Shown in pieces: positions 23,969-33,230 of a stretch of 64,000 bases of DNA. The translations under genes were made by a program, and so were the position numbers. The stretch comes from Streptomyces sp. R33. Lineage in GTDB: Bacteria; Actinomycetota; Actinomycetes; Streptomycetales; Streptomycetaceae. How positions within the stretch are numbered: position 1 is the stretch's first letter; each line of letters starts with the position of its first letter. Location: assembly GCF_041200175.1 (NCBI RefSeq), contig NZ_CP165727.1:4166501-4230500 (forward strand), read 5' to 3'. A model generated the notes under the pieces. That model saw nothing but the letters and a program-made list of their open reading frames with translations, was not told where the DNA came from and did not search any database.

Positions 23969-24670
23969 ATGACAGCCCATCTCTACTGGGACGAGGTCTG
24001 GCGCACCGACAGCGGGCGCACAGGCGACTGGTCGCGGCCGCACCCGTGGGTCGTGGACGAGGCCGCCCGGCTGCAGAAGCTCGGCGCCGTGGACGTACTG
24101 GACCTCGGCTGCGGCGTCGGCCGGCACGCCCTCTGGTTCGCGGAGGCGGGGTTCACCAGCTCCGGCACCGACGCCAGCGAGGCGGCCGTCCGGGCGGCCC
24201 GCGACGAGAGCGTCAAGCGCGGGGTGCAGGTCGGCCTCGAGGTCGGCGACTTCGGCGAACTTCCGTACGCGGACGACAGCTTCGACTACGTCCTCGCCTT
24301 CAACGTGGTCTACCACAACGACGAGGCCGGACTCGGGAAGGTGCTCGACGAGGTCCGGCGCGTGCTGCGCCCCGGCGGCATCTACCAGTCCACGATGCTC
24401 TCCAAGCGCAACGGGGAGTACGGGCGCGGCAACGAGGTGAGCCCCAACACCTTCCGCCAGCCCGGGGCCACCGACGACAAGGTGCATCCGCACATGTACG
24501 TGGACGCGGCCGACCTGCTGCGCCTGCACGCGGGGTTCCGGCTGCTCAGTGCCACCGACGCCGAGCACGCCAAGCCGGGCTCCTTCCACTGGCACTGCGT
24601 CTTCGAGTTGCCCGGGGAGGACGTGGCCGGCACCAACCACGGCCTCTTCGCGCAGAGGGCCGGGGAATAG
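23969..24670 (+). CDS. fzmB: SAM-dependent phosphonate O-methyltransferase
   Basis: 233 residues. Seen: class I Rossmann motif VLDLGCGVGRHALWFAEAG (residues 42-60), ASEAAVRAARDE, and FDYVLAFNVVYHN. Known: FzmB, related to DhpI of dehydrophos, methylates the carboxylate of phosphonoacetate before hydroxylation by FzmG. The order after fzmA supports this assignment. gagg precedes the ATG by 10 bases; the fzmC start overlaps the stop by one base (TAGTG). A short hairpin (23877-23894) in the 95-base gap after fzmA may slow transcription or do nothing. Confidence 0.85.
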   Translation: MTAHLYWDEVWRTDSGRTGDWSRPHPWVVDEAARLQKLGAVDVLDLGCGVGRHALWFAEAGFTSSGTDASEAAVRAARDESVKRGVQVGLEVGDFGELPYADDSFDYVLAFNVVYHNDEAGLGKVLDEVRRVLRPGGIYQSTMLSKRNGEYGRGNEVSPNTFRQPGATDDKVHPHMYVDAADLLRLHAGFRLLSATDAEHAKPGSFHWHCVFELPGEDVAGTNHGLFAQRAGE

Positions 24671-25524
24671 TGTCGAAGGCGGCGCGACTGCGCGAGTTGC
24701 TGGAGCGTGAAGAGATAGCGCGGATCGTCGGATCCCGGGACGCGCTGACGGCCCTGCTCGTCGAGGAGGCGGGCTTCGACGGCCTGTGGGCGTCGAGTTT
24801 CGAGATCTCCGCGTCCCGGGCCCTGCCCGACCTGGGCCTGCTGACCATGTCCGAGCTGCTCGAAGCCTCCTCGCACGTCAACCAGGCGACCTCGCTGCCG
24901 CTGCTGGCGGACTGCGACACCGGCTTCGGCGGCAACATCAACGTCGTCCGCACGGTCCGCCAGTTCGAGGCGGCGGACATCGGCGGCATCTGCCTCGAGG
25001 ACAAGGTGTTCCCCAAGCGGAACAGCTTCCTCGGTGGCGGCCAGAACCTCGAGGACGCGGGCGAGTTCGCCGGCCGGATCCAGGCCGCCGTACGGGCCCG
25101 GACCGACCGGGACTTCAGCGTCGTCGCCCGGGTCGAGGCGCTCATCGCCGGGGCCGGGCTCGACGAGGCGCTGCGCCGCGCCCACCTGTACGCGGACGCG
25201 GGCGCCGACGCCATCCTGATCCACTCCAAGGAGTCCACGCCGGCCGAGATCGTGGAGTTCCTCCAGGTCTGGCAGGCCCGTACGCCCGTGGTCGTCGTAC
25301 CGACCACCTATCCGCACTGGGACCTCGCCGAGGCGCAGGCAGCGGGGGTCTCGATGGTGATCTACGCGAACCACGCGCTGCGCGCCTCGGTCTCCGCGAT
25401 GCGCGACGTCCTCGGGGAGATCCGGCTTCAGGGCGGGACCGGCGGGGTCGAGGACGCCATCGCCCCGATGAAGGAGCTGTTCGGTCTCACGCAGGTCAAC
25501 CGGTGGGAGGAGTGGAGCGCATGA
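24670..25524 (+). CDS. fzmC: Phosphoenolpyruvate mutase
   Basis: 284 residues. Catalyses PEP to phosphonopyruvate, the C-P bond-forming entry step of phosphonate biosynthesis. Seen: the diagnostic PEP-mutase motif EDKVFPKRNSF (about residues 112-122), the metal/substrate loop LADCDTGFGG (about 76-85) and ALRRAHLYADAGADAILIHSK. GTG start overlapping the fzmB stop; the next gene starts within its stop (ATGA), so translation is coupled to the decarboxylase that pulls the unfavourable equilibrium forward. Confidence 0.96.
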   Translation: MSKAARLRELLEREEIARIVGSRDALTALLVEEAGFDGLWASSFEISASRALPDLGLLTMSELLEASSHVNQATSLPLLADCDTGFGGNINVVRTVRQFEAADIGGICLEDKVFPKRNSFLGGGQNLEDAGEFAGRIQAAVRARTDRDFSVVARVEALIAGAGLDEALRRAHLYADAGADAILIHSKESTPAEIVEFLQVWQARTPVVVVPTTYPHWDLAEAQAAGVSMVIYANHALRASVSAMRDVLGEIRLQGGTGGVEDAIAPMKELFGLTQVNRWEEWSA

Positions 25525-26633
25525 TCAGCGCCGAGTTCTTCTGCGCGGAGCTGGACCGCCGCGGGTACGGGTTCTTCAGCGGGGTTCCCTGCTCCTTCCT
25601 CAAGGGCCCGTTCGCGCTGCTGGAGCAGCGGGACAGTTACGTACCGGCGCCCAACGAGGGCATCGCCCTGTCCATGGCCGCCGGCGCCGAGCTGGGCGGG
25701 ACCAGGGCCGTGGTGCTGGCCCAGAACTCGGGGCTGGGCAACCTCCTCGACCCGCTCACCTCGCTGACCATGGCGTACGAGATCCCGCTGCTGCTCTTCG
25801 TCAGCCTGCGGGGCTGGCCGAACGCCGAGGACGACGAGCCGCACCACGCGGCCATGGGCGCCGGGACCATCGGCGTGCTGGAGTCCGTCGGGGTCGCCCA
25901 CGGCATCCTCGACCCGGCCGAGGAGAGCCTGGGCGCGCTCCTCGACCGCGCGGAGGAGGCCCGCCGCGAGAACCGGTCGTTCGTCGTCCTCGTACCGGCG
26001 AAGACCGTGGACGCCCACCCGGTGCCGGCGGCCGCCTCGGACGCGGAGATGGACCGGCGGGAAGCGGTGTCCGCCATCGCCGGGCACCTGGGCGACGCAC
26101 TGGTCTACAGCACCACCGGCATGATCAGCCGGGAGCTGTTCGGGATCGTCGACAACCCGCGGAACTTCTACATGCAGGGCTCGATGGGGCACGCGATCGG
26201 GCTCGGCCTGGGCACGGCCCTGAACCGCCCCGACCAGCAGGTCGTGGTCATCGACGGCGACGGCGCGGCGGTGATGCACCTCGGCGGGCTCGCGCTCGTC
26301 GGCGAGCGGCGCCCCGCGAACCTGACCCACTTCGTGCTCGACAACGGCGCGTACGACTCCACCGGCGGCCAGCGCACCCGCGATGTGGCCATGCGCTGGG
26401 ACGAGTTGGCGCTGGCGGCCGGATACCGCACGGGACGGGTCTGCCGCACGGCCAAGGAAGTCACCGCGCACATGGCCGAGATCGAGGGGGTGCCCGGCCC
26501 GCACCTGGTGGCCCTGCACATCGGCAGGGGTGGGGCCACCCCGCCGCGGGTAACGTCGGCGCACACCAACGCCGAGGTCAGGGCCCGCTTCCAGGCCGCG
26601 GCGACCGCATCCCGGAAGGACGACCTGCCGTGA
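25521..26633 (+). CDS. fzmD: Phosphonopyruvate decarboxylase
   Basis: 370 residues, thiamine-diphosphate enzyme converting phosphonopyruvate to phosphonoacetaldehyde. Seen: the TPP-activating Glu in VPAPNEGIAL (about 40), LAQNSGLGNLLDPLTSL, and the Mg/TPP site IDGDGAAVMHLGGL with the closing LDNGAYDSTGGQ (about 250-285). Start ATG with gggagg upstream; ends overlapping the GTG of the phosphoesterase gene. Confidence 0.95.
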   Translation: MISAEFFCAELDRRGYGFFSGVPCSFLKGPFALLEQRDSYVPAPNEGIALSMAAGAELGGTRAVVLAQNSGLGNLLDPLTSLTMAYEIPLLLFVSLRGWPNAEDDEPHHAAMGAGTIGVLESVGVAHGILDPAEESLGALLDRAEEARRENRSFVVLVPAKTVDAHPVPAAASDAEMDRREAVSAIAGHLGDALVYSTTGMISRELFGIVDNPRNFYMQGSMGHAIGLGLGTALNRPDQQVVVIDGDGAAVMHLGGLALVGERRPANLTHFVLDNGAYDSTGGQRTRDVAMRWDELALAAGYRTGRVCRTAKEVTAHMAEIEGVPGPHLVALHIGRGGATPPRVTSAHTNAEVRARFQAAATASRKDDLP

Positions 26634-27391
26634 CCACCGTCATCGCCCACGTCAGCGATCTGCACCTGGACCTCTCGGAGCGCGCCACGCAGCGCGCGCT
26701 GACGGTCATGAACTACCTGCGCGACCTGCCCGGCCCCCTCGACGCCGTCCTCGTCTCCGGGGACATCGCCGACCACGGGACGGCGGACGAGTACGCGCAG
26801 GCCCGCAAGCTGTTCGACCTGCCCTACCCGGTGCTGGTGCTGCCCGGCAACCACGACGAGCGCGGCGCGTTCCGCACCGGCCTGCTCGACGGCGAGCCGG
26901 AGGACGAGGAGCTGAACCAGGTCGTCCGTACGCCCGGGGCCGTCTTCGTGCTGTGCGACTCGACGATCCCGGGCAGCGACGAGGGCCTGCTCAGCGACCG
27001 GACCCTGCGGTGGCTCGACGAGACGCTGACCGCCGAGGGCGGCGAACTGCCCGTCTTCGTCTGCTTCCACCACCCGCCGGTCGACCTGCACACCCCGTAC
27101 GTGGACCGGGTCCGGCAGTTCGGCGAGGAGCGCCTCGCCGCGGTGCTGGAACGGCACCCGCAGGTCGTGGCCCTGCTGTGCGGGCATGCGCACGTCGCCG
27201 CGGCCACGACGTTCGCGGGTCTTCCGCTGCTGGTGGCGCCCGGGGTGGCCTCCACCGTCCCGCTGCCGTTCGAGGGCCGGCCCGCCGTGGACTACGAACT
27301 GGCCCCGGCGCTGGCGTTCCACGTGCTCGACGACCGGCGGCGGCTGGTCACGCACTACCGGGCGCTCGGCCGGCCGCATCCCGACCACTGA
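26630..27391 (+). CDS. Metallophosphoesterase (CpdA-like)
   Basis: 253 residues, cytoplasmic. Seen: HVSDLHLDLS, SGDIADHG, LPGNHDERG, FHHPPVD and LCGHAHVAA, the full calcineurin-like set of metal ligands, closest in layout to cAMP phosphodiesterase CpdA. Position corresponds to fzmE. Role in fosfazinomycin assembly is not known to me; it could reverse an activated phosphonyl-phosphate or -nucleotide intermediate, or act as self-protection or housekeeping. GTG start overlaps the decarboxylase stop. Confidence 0.8.
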   Translation: MTTVIAHVSDLHLDLSERATQRALTVMNYLRDLPGPLDAVLVSGDIADHGTADEYAQARKLFDLPYPVLVLPGNHDERGAFRTGLLDGEPEDEELNQVVRTPGAVFVLCDSTIPGSDEGLLSDRTLRWLDETLTAEGGELPVFVCFHHPPVDLHTPYVDRVRQFGEERLAAVLERHPQVVALLCGHAHVAAATTFAGLPLLVAPGVASTVPLPFEGRPAVDYELAPALAFHVLDDRRRLVTHYRALGRPHPDH

Positions 27392-27411
27392 GAGAAGGCT
27401 GAGAGCAGGCC

Positions 27412-28749
27412 ATGAAAAGAGTCCTGATCGCCAACCGCGGTGCGATCGCGGCCCGGGCCGTCGACACCTTCCGCACGCTGGGATGGTCACCGATCGCCGT
27501 CGTCGCCCTGTCGGACCCCCAGCGGCTCCACACGCTCGCCGCGGACGGGTGCGAGTACCTCGAGGGCACCGGGCTCGCGGAGACGTACGACCACGTGGGC
27601 CGGATCGTCGAGGCGGCCCGGCGCTGCGGCGCCGACGCGGTCTACCCGGGCTACGGGGCTCTTGCGGAGGACCCGGAGCTGCCCCGGCAGCTCGCCGCGG
27701 CCGGGATCGCCTTCATCGGGCCGACGGCCGAGGTGCTCGCGGCGGCCCGCGACAAGGACCACGCGGTCGCCACCGCCGACCGGCTCGGCCTGCCCGTACT
27801 GCCGCACGCGACGGGGCACCGGCAGATAGCCGCCCTGGTCAAGGAGATCGGGCTGCCCGTCATCCTCAAGCCGGTCACCGGCTGCGGCGGCCTCGGCGTG
27901 CGCATCGTGCAGACGGAGGCCGAGGCGGAGCGGGCACTCGCCCTGATCGCCCGGGACGAGGACGACGGCAGGGACGGGGGCTCGGGCGGGCACGCGGCCG
28001 CGGCCGGCGGCGAGGGCACCGACTGGTACGCCGAGCGGTACGTGGAGCAGGGGCGGGTGGTCGGGGTCACCGTCGCCGTCGACGACGCCGGGACCGTGCA
28101 CCCGCTCGGCGAGCGGGAGAGCCTGCTGGTCGACGGCAGCATGAAGCTGCTGGAGGCCTCCCCGGTCGAGGGCGTGGCGCCGGAGCTGCTGGAGCGGATG
28201 CGCAGGGACACGGCCCGGCTCGTCACCGGGATGGGGCTGCGGGGCGTGGCGACGGTCGAGTTCATCGTCGGGGCCCGCGGCCACTACTTCCTGGAGGTCA
28301 ACGGCCGGCTGCCGCTGGCCTACCGGATGTGCGAGGCGCAGACCGGACTGGACGTGGTGGCCCTCCAGATGGAGCTCGCGCAGGGCGCGGTGCCCGCCCC
28401 CGGCCGCATCCGCGTCGACCGGGACACGCACTGTCTGGAGGCCCGGCTGTTCATCGAGCCGGCGGCGGACGGGGCGCCCGGCCGGATCACCGCCCTGGAG
28501 CTGGCCCCCGAGCCGGGGGTGACGTACAACTGCGCCCTCGACGTGCGCAGGCCGGTCCTGCTCGACAACATCGTCACCCAGGTCCTGGCCTGCGGTGACA
28601 GCCGCGGCGCGACGGCCGGGGCGGTGCTGCGGGCCGTCGGGGGCAGCGGGGTTTCGGGGGTCGCGCACTGCGCGGAAGAGATAGCCGTGTGGCTGCGCGG
28701 TTCGGGACTGGTCCCGGAGCGTCTCGGCAGCCAGGCCTTGGGAGTCTGA
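27412..28749 (+). CDS. ATP-grasp protein, biotin-carboxylase-like
   Basis: 445 residues with the AccC-type layout: N-terminal MKRVLIANRGAIAARAV and YPGYGALAEDPELPR, ATP-grasp core with LKPVTGCGGLGVRIV, and FIVGARGHYFLEVNGRLPLAY for metal binding. A low-complexity Gly/Asp/Ala insertion sits at about residues 182-202. No biotin-carrier or carboxyltransferase gene is nearby, so it may not carboxylate biotin; ATP-grasp ligases make acyl-phosphates and could form an amide, ester or P-N bond here. Position corresponds to fzmF. The start follows gagagcaggcc. Confidence 0.82.
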   Translation: MKRVLIANRGAIAARAVDTFRTLGWSPIAVVALSDPQRLHTLAADGCEYLEGTGLAETYDHVGRIVEAARRCGADAVYPGYGALAEDPELPRQLAAAGIAFIGPTAEVLAAARDKDHAVATADRLGLPVLPHATGHRQIAALVKEIGLPVILKPVTGCGGLGVRIVQTEAEAERALALIARDEDDGRDGGSGGHAAAAGGEGTDWYAERYVEQGRVVGVTVAVDDAGTVHPLGERESLLVDGSMKLLEASPVEGVAPELLERMRRDTARLVTGMGLRGVATVEFIVGARGHYFLEVNGRLPLAYRMCEAQTGLDVVALQMELAQGAVPAPGRIRVDRDTHCLEARLFIEPAADGAPGRITALELAPEPGVTYNCALDVRRPVLLDNIVTQVLACGDSRGATAGAVLRAVGGSGVSGVAHCAEEIAVWLRGSGLVPERLGSQALGV

Positions 28750-29661
28750 ATGAACAGCAACGATCCGTTCTCGACCGTCCGCCACCCCGTCGACCGCACC
28801 CTGGCGACGGCCGTCGCCGAGAGCGGGGAGGAGGACGTACGCGCGGACTGGTACCGGGAGTTCGGGGAGACCATCCGGCAGTACGTGCGGTGCCACCTCG
28901 ACGCCCGCCCCGGGTACTTCGTGCTCGGCGGCCTGGACCACCTCACCGAGGAGCAGGCGCGCCGGTTCACGGTGGCGGTCTCCCGGCTGGCCGGGGACCT
29001 GCTGCCGCAGGACGGTGCGGGGGCCCTGCTGCGGGACGTACGGGACCGGGGCGTGCGACTCGGCGAGGGTGCGACGGGCCGCTACTCGGACAGCCGGCAG
29101 GGCGGCAGCCTGCACACGGACGCGGCGCACCGGCCGGGGCGGCTTCCGGACATTTTCACGCTGTTCTGCTTCCGGCAGGCCTCCAGCGGCGGAGCGCTGG
29201 TCACGGTGCACGTGAGCGATCTGCTGGAGATCCTGCGGGCCCACCCCGAGGAGCTCGCGGCGCTGCGGCTGCCCGTCCACTTCGACACCCGGGACGACAC
29301 CCCGGGGGTGCCGCTGACGACCGAGCGTCCCGTCCTGGAGTTCAGGGGCGGCCGGGAGCGGATGTACTACCTGCGGGACTACATCGAGATCGGGCACCGG
29401 CATCCGCACGTACCGCCGTTGACGCCCGAGCAGGTCAAGGCGCTGGACCTGCTGGACTCGCTGCTGGACCGGCGGGATCTGCAGACGCACGGGCGGCTCG
29501 CGCCCGGCGAGATGATCTTCATTGACAACCGGTCGATCGTGCACGGCCGGACCGCGTTCGACGACGGGAAGCCGGTCGACGGCGGCCGGCTGATGCTGCG
29601 CACCTGGATCGGGCTCCCGGAACACGGCGAGGGTGCCGCCGCGGCCGGGGCCCTCCTGTGA
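28750..29661 (+). CDS. fzmG: 2-Oxoglutarate/Fe(II)-dependent oxygenase
   Basis: 303 residues, TauD/clavaminate-synthase-like fold. Seen: metal motif LHTDAAHRPG (H-x-D, about residue 119) and distal FIDNRSIVHGRTAF (His, about 263, followed by the Arg that binds 2-oxoglutarate). Known for FzmG: it oxidises phosphonoacetaldehyde to phosphonoacetate and later hydroxylates methyl phosphonoacetate to the 2-hydroxy ester. ATG directly follows the stop of the ATP-grasp gene; its stop overlaps the next start (GTGA). Confidence 0.88.
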   Translation: MNSNDPFSTVRHPVDRTLATAVAESGEEDVRADWYREFGETIRQYVRCHLDARPGYFVLGGLDHLTEEQARRFTVAVSRLAGDLLPQDGAGALLRDVRDRGVRLGEGATGRYSDSRQGGSLHTDAAHRPGRLPDIFTLFCFRQASSGGALVTVHVSDLLEILRAHPEELAALRLPVHFDTRDDTPGVPLTTERPVLEFRGGRERMYYLRDYIEIGHRHPHVPPLTPEQVKALDLLDSLLDRRDLQTHGRLAPGEMIFIDNRSIVHGRTAFDDGKPVDGGRLMLRTWIGLPEHGEGAAAAGALL

Positions 29662-30707
29662 CGCGGTTCGTCGCCGCGCTCGAACGCTCCGGGCTGGCCG
29701 AGTTCCTGGCCGATTTCCCCGGGGACTCGGTGGACCGCCTCCAATGGGCCGCCGCCACCCGCGGCCTCGACGGGGAGCTGCGCGCCCTCGCCGGGTTCCT
29801 GCTGCTCGGGGAGCCCGCGGCGGCCGACCGGCTGCCGGCCGCCCTGGCGCAGGCGCTGCCCGCCCTGGTCGGGAGCGGGGTCGCCGTCCGGCGCGGGGAC
29901 GAGGTCCGGCTGGTCGACGTCAGCCTGTTCCGCTCCGCGGGGGTGTGGCTCTTCGCGGAGCCGCCGAGCCCCTTCCCCGTGCGCCACTACTTCGGCCGGG
30001 ACTCCGTCGCCCTGGCCCGCCGCACCGGCTGCCGGGCGGGGGACCGCGTCCTCGACCTCTGCTCCGGGCCGGGGTTCCAGGGGCTGGTGGCCGCGCAGCG
30101 GGGGGCCGGGGCCACGCTGGTGGAGCTGCTGCCCGAGACGGCCGAAGTGGCCCGGCTCAACGCGGAGATCAACGGGATGGACGACCGGATCGAGGTCCTC
30201 GTCGGCGACCTGTACGACCCGCTCCCGACCGGGGTGGAGCCGTACGACCGCGTGATCGCCAACGTCCCCTTCCTGCCGACCCTGTCGGCCCGCGGCGAGG
30301 AGGCCGCCCACGAAGGAGGCGAGGACGGGTTCGGCATCGGCCGCCGGGTCCTCGCCGGACTGCCCCGGCACCTGGCCGCGGGCGGGACGGCCCATCTGAC
30401 CGGGCTCCTCCTCCAGGCGGACCGGGAGCTCGTCATCGGCGGCGAACTGCGCGCCTGGGCCGCGGAGAACGGCTACGGCCTCACGGTCACGCTGACCGAG
30501 CGCATGGCGGTGGACGCCGACTCCGACCTCGTCCAGACGACCGTGTCGGACCACCTGGAGACCGACCCGCAGGCCGACCCCGAGGAACTCACCGCCGCCG
30601 CCGTCGGCATGTACGCCCGCCGCGGCGCGACGGCCGCCCGGCTCGCCTACCTGCGCATCGACGGCGGAATGGCCGACTTTCGCATCCTCGACCGGGCGCC
30701 CGGGTGA
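29658..30707 (+). CDS. fzmH: SAM-dependent N-methyltransferase
   Basis: 349 residues. Seen: a helical N-terminal domain (1-110), then Rossmann motif VLDLCSGPGFQGLVAAQRGA (about 130), VVELLP-like acidic end of strand 2 (LVELLPETAEVARLNAEIN) and DRVIANVPFLP, a variant of the N-P-P-[FY] catalytic motif of N-methyltransferases that act on planar or amide-like nitrogen. Known: FzmH methylates argininyl hydrazide in vitro. If the hydrazide is made on a peptide, the natural substrate may be peptidyl-Arg-hydrazide. Confidence 0.85.
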   Translation: MTRFVAALERSGLAEFLADFPGDSVDRLQWAAATRGLDGELRALAGFLLLGEPAAADRLPAALAQALPALVGSGVAVRRGDEVRLVDVSLFRSAGVWLFAEPPSPFPVRHYFGRDSVALARRTGCRAGDRVLDLCSGPGFQGLVAAQRGAGATLVELLPETAEVARLNAEINGMDDRIEVLVGDLYDPLPTGVEPYDRVIANVPFLPTLSARGEEAAHEGGEDGFGIGRRVLAGLPRHLAAGGTAHLTGLLLQADRELVIGGELRAWAAENGYGLTVTLTERMAVDADSDLVQTTVSDHLETDPQADPEELTAAAVGMYARRGATAARLAYLRIDGGMADFRILDRAPG

Positions 30708-30762
30708 AGCTGACCGGGACGACCAGCGCAGCATCAGTTCGTGATCGGGAAGGACGCACAGC

Positions 30763-31962
30763 GTGACGGCAGGGACGGACGGCGTGGCCGACGGTACGCA
30801 GGACCCGCGGGGCCCGGAGCTCGTCGAGCTCACCTCGATACGCGACGCGGACGTCGACGAGTGGAACGCACTCGCCGGTGACGCCGCCCTCTACTCGAGC
30901 CACCGCTGGCTGCTCTACGGCGAGGAGCTGCACGACTCCGGCTCCCGCCACCTGGTCGCCTCCTCGGCCAGCTCGTACGTCGCCGGCCTGCCCACCCACC
31001 GCTTCACCGGGAAGGTCCCGCACTTCTACGATCCCGCCGTCCTGTTCCCCGGCGCCGCCGAGCCCGCCACGCCCGAGCGCCCGCTGCTCCTGGGCGGCAC
31101 CCGCCTCGGCTACACGAGCGAGGTGATCGTCGCCCCGGGCACCGCCGGGCCGCTCGCCACGGCGGGCGTGCGCACCGTCCTGGACCGCTTCCGCGCCCTG
31201 GGCGCCGCCGACGGCGCCCTGGCTGCCCTCCTCTACCTCACCGACGAGTCGGTGGAGCGGCTGCTGCCGCTGCTGGGCCCGCGGGACCAGGTGGTGATGA
31301 TGGACGCGACCGCGGTCCTGCCCGTCGACCCCGACGGCCTGGAGGGGTACCGCAGGCGGTTCACCTCGCACCAGTTCACGTCCATCCGCCGGGAGATGCG
31401 CCGCTACACCGATGCCGGCTGCCGTACCGAGGTGAAGCGCCTCTCCGAATGCCACCAGCTGCTCGGCCCGCTCTCCGCCCAGGTGCTGATCCGTTACGGC
31501 CATCCCGTCACGGACGCGAGCGAGTCGGAGCGCTTCGCCCAGCAGGCCACGCTGTTCGACGACAACTGCCGGATCCTGGCGGCCTACCAGGGCGACCGGA
31601 TGGTGGGCTTCACCCAGTACTTCTTCTGGGGGGACACGATGTACGCCCGCTCGCACGGGCTGGACGACTCCATCGCGCGCGAGGCCAAGCTGTACTTCAA
31701 CCTCACCTACTACGAGGCCGTGCAGTACGCGGCGGCCCACGGCTACCGCTCCGTGGACCTGAGCTGCGACGCCTTCCAGGCCAAGGTGTCCCGGGCCGCG
31801 CGCCTCCGGCCCCTGTGGGGCGTCGTCCTGGACGCCCCGTGGACCGGGCCGGTCCTGGACCGCGTACGCGCCGAGGAGAAGGCACGGCGCGCGGAGTTCG
31901 CCTCCCACGACCCGGGGATCGAGTCGCGGGTGGCGCAGCTGGTGGACGCGCGCGGCCGGTAG
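30763..31962 (+). CDS. FemAB/GNAT-like aminoacyl- or acyltransferase
   Basis: 399 residues, last plus-strand gene of the island. Seen: ALYSSHRWLLYGEELHD at the N-terminus, VLPVDPDGLEGYRRRFTSHQFTSIRREMRRY in the middle and ILAAYQGDRMVGFTQYFFWGD near 270, the pattern of double-GNAT FemAB/peptidoglycan-bridge-type proteins. Known: relatives in phosphonate (dehydrophos) and pacidamycin pathways transfer amino acids from aminoacyl-tRNA. Position corresponds to fzmI. It could add Val from Val-tRNA to Arg-hydrazide, which would rival the ribosomal-precursor model, or modify or protect the N-terminus. GTG start with gggaagga 10 bases upstream. Confidence 0.75.
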   Translation: MTAGTDGVADGTQDPRGPELVELTSIRDADVDEWNALAGDAALYSSHRWLLYGEELHDSGSRHLVASSASSYVAGLPTHRFTGKVPHFYDPAVLFPGAAEPATPERPLLLGGTRLGYTSEVIVAPGTAGPLATAGVRTVLDRFRALGAADGALAALLYLTDESVERLLPLLGPRDQVVMMDATAVLPVDPDGLEGYRRRFTSHQFTSIRREMRRYTDAGCRTEVKRLSECHQLLGPLSAQVLIRYGHPVTDASESERFAQQATLFDDNCRILAAYQGDRMVGFTQYFFWGDTMYARSHGLDDSIAREAKLYFNLTYYEAVQYAAAHGYRSVDLSCDAFQAKVSRAARLRPLWGVVLDAPWTGPVLDRVRAEEKARRAEFASHDPGIESRVAQLVDARGR

Positions 31963-32006
31963 GCCCCCGCAGCCGCCCGAAGACGGGCCCAGGCCGGCCG
32001 CGACGC

Positions 32007-33230
32007 TCACCCGGCCGGTCTGGGCTCCCGGTCCTTCTCCCGCAGGGCCCGGCCGCGTTCGGCGATCGCCGCCACCGGCGGCACCGCCGCCCCGGCCGTG
32101 ACCATGATGGCGACGAGCGCGACCCACCCCAGCGGGCCCGCGCTCAGGCACAGCGCGTTCAGCACGGCCGGCGCCACGGCCCCGCCGATGCCGACCCCGA
32201 CGGAGAACACGCCCTGGTACTCGCCCTGGGCGTGCTCGGGAGCCAGCCCGAACGACAGCGCGTACTCCCCCGCCGTGAACAGCATCTCCCCGAAGGTCAG
32301 CGCCGCCGTGCCGATCAGGATCAGCCCCGTCGCCGCGTACACCGGCACGTGCGCGGCGGCGAAGACCAGCCCCATGGCCAGGGCGATGACCGGCCCGCTG
32401 CGCCGCATGGCCAGCGCACCGTCGCGCGGGGTCTCGACCCCCCTGGCGACCCTGGTCTGGAGCAGGACCACGAGCGCGCAGCTGAGCGCGAAGACCAGCG
32501 ACACGGTCCAGCGCGGCGCGTCCGTGTACTCGGCGATCCACACCGGCATCAGCACGGTCATGAAGACGTCGAACATGACGAGGGTCCCCGCGAGCACGCT
32601 GACGGCGAGGAACGGGCGGTCGGCCAGGGCGTAGCGCTGCCCGCCCCCCGGCTCCCTGGGCACCGGCGGCAGGTGCGGCAGGCGGGCCACCAGCAGCGCG
32701 GCGACGAGGTACGAGACGACGTCGGCACAGATCGCGATCACATAGGCGGTACGGGTGTCGGCCTGCAGCGCCAGCCCGCCGAGCAGCGAGCCGGAGACCA
32801 TGGCGAGGTTCTGCAGGGAGTAGATCCTGGCCCGGTACGCGACCCTGTCCTCGCCGCCGACGTACGCGATCAGCGCCCCGCTGATCGCGGGGAACGCACC
32901 GCGCCCCAGGGCGATCAGGGTGATCACCACGAGGAACCCGGGCATGCCCTCCACCAGCAGCAGTGCGCCCGCGGCGCCCGCCTGGGCGACCAGGCCGGCG
33001 ATGCCCACCTCGCGCGGCCCGAACCGGTCGGCGAGCCGGCCGACGACCGGCCCGGCGACGAGGCCCGCCAGCCCGGCCGCCGTCAGCCCCATGACGACGT
33101 TGCCGGTGGACAGGCCCACGGACCGGACGAAGAACAGGACTTGGAGGGGTGCCCAGCTGCCCGCCCCGAGGTAGCGGACGAACAGCGCGGCCGCCAGACC
33201 GCGCCGCAGGCCCTGCCCGTCGCGCAGCAT
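32007..33230 (-). CDS. MFS transporter, probable exporter
   Basis: 407 residues with about 12 hydrophobic segments and the major-facilitator loop motif GRLADRFGPREVG between segments 2 and 3. Last gene of the minus-strand set, convergent with the FemAB-like gene. Probably exports the end product and gives self-resistance. Its ATG overlaps the kinase stop by one base. Position corresponds to fzmJ. Confidence 0.88.
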   Translation of the reverse strand: MLRDGQGLRRGLAAALFVRYLGAGSWAPLQVLFFVRSVGLSTGNVVMGLTAAGLAGLVAGPVVGRLADRFGPREVGIAGLVAQAGAAGALLLVEGMPGFLVVITLIALGRGAFPAISGALIAYVGGEDRVAYRARIYSLQNLAMVSGSLLGGLALQADTRTAYVIAICADVVSYLVAALLVARLPHLPPVPREPGGGQRYALADRPFLAVSVLAGTLVMFDVFMTVLMPVWIAEYTDAPRWTVSLVFALSCALVVLLQTRVARGVETPRDGALAMRRSGPVIALAMGLVFAAAHVPVYAATGLILIGTAALTFGEMLFTAGEYALSFGLAPEHAQGEYQGVFSVGVGIGGAVAPAVLNALCLSAGPLGWVALVAIMVTAGAAVPPVAAIAERGRALREKDREPRPAG

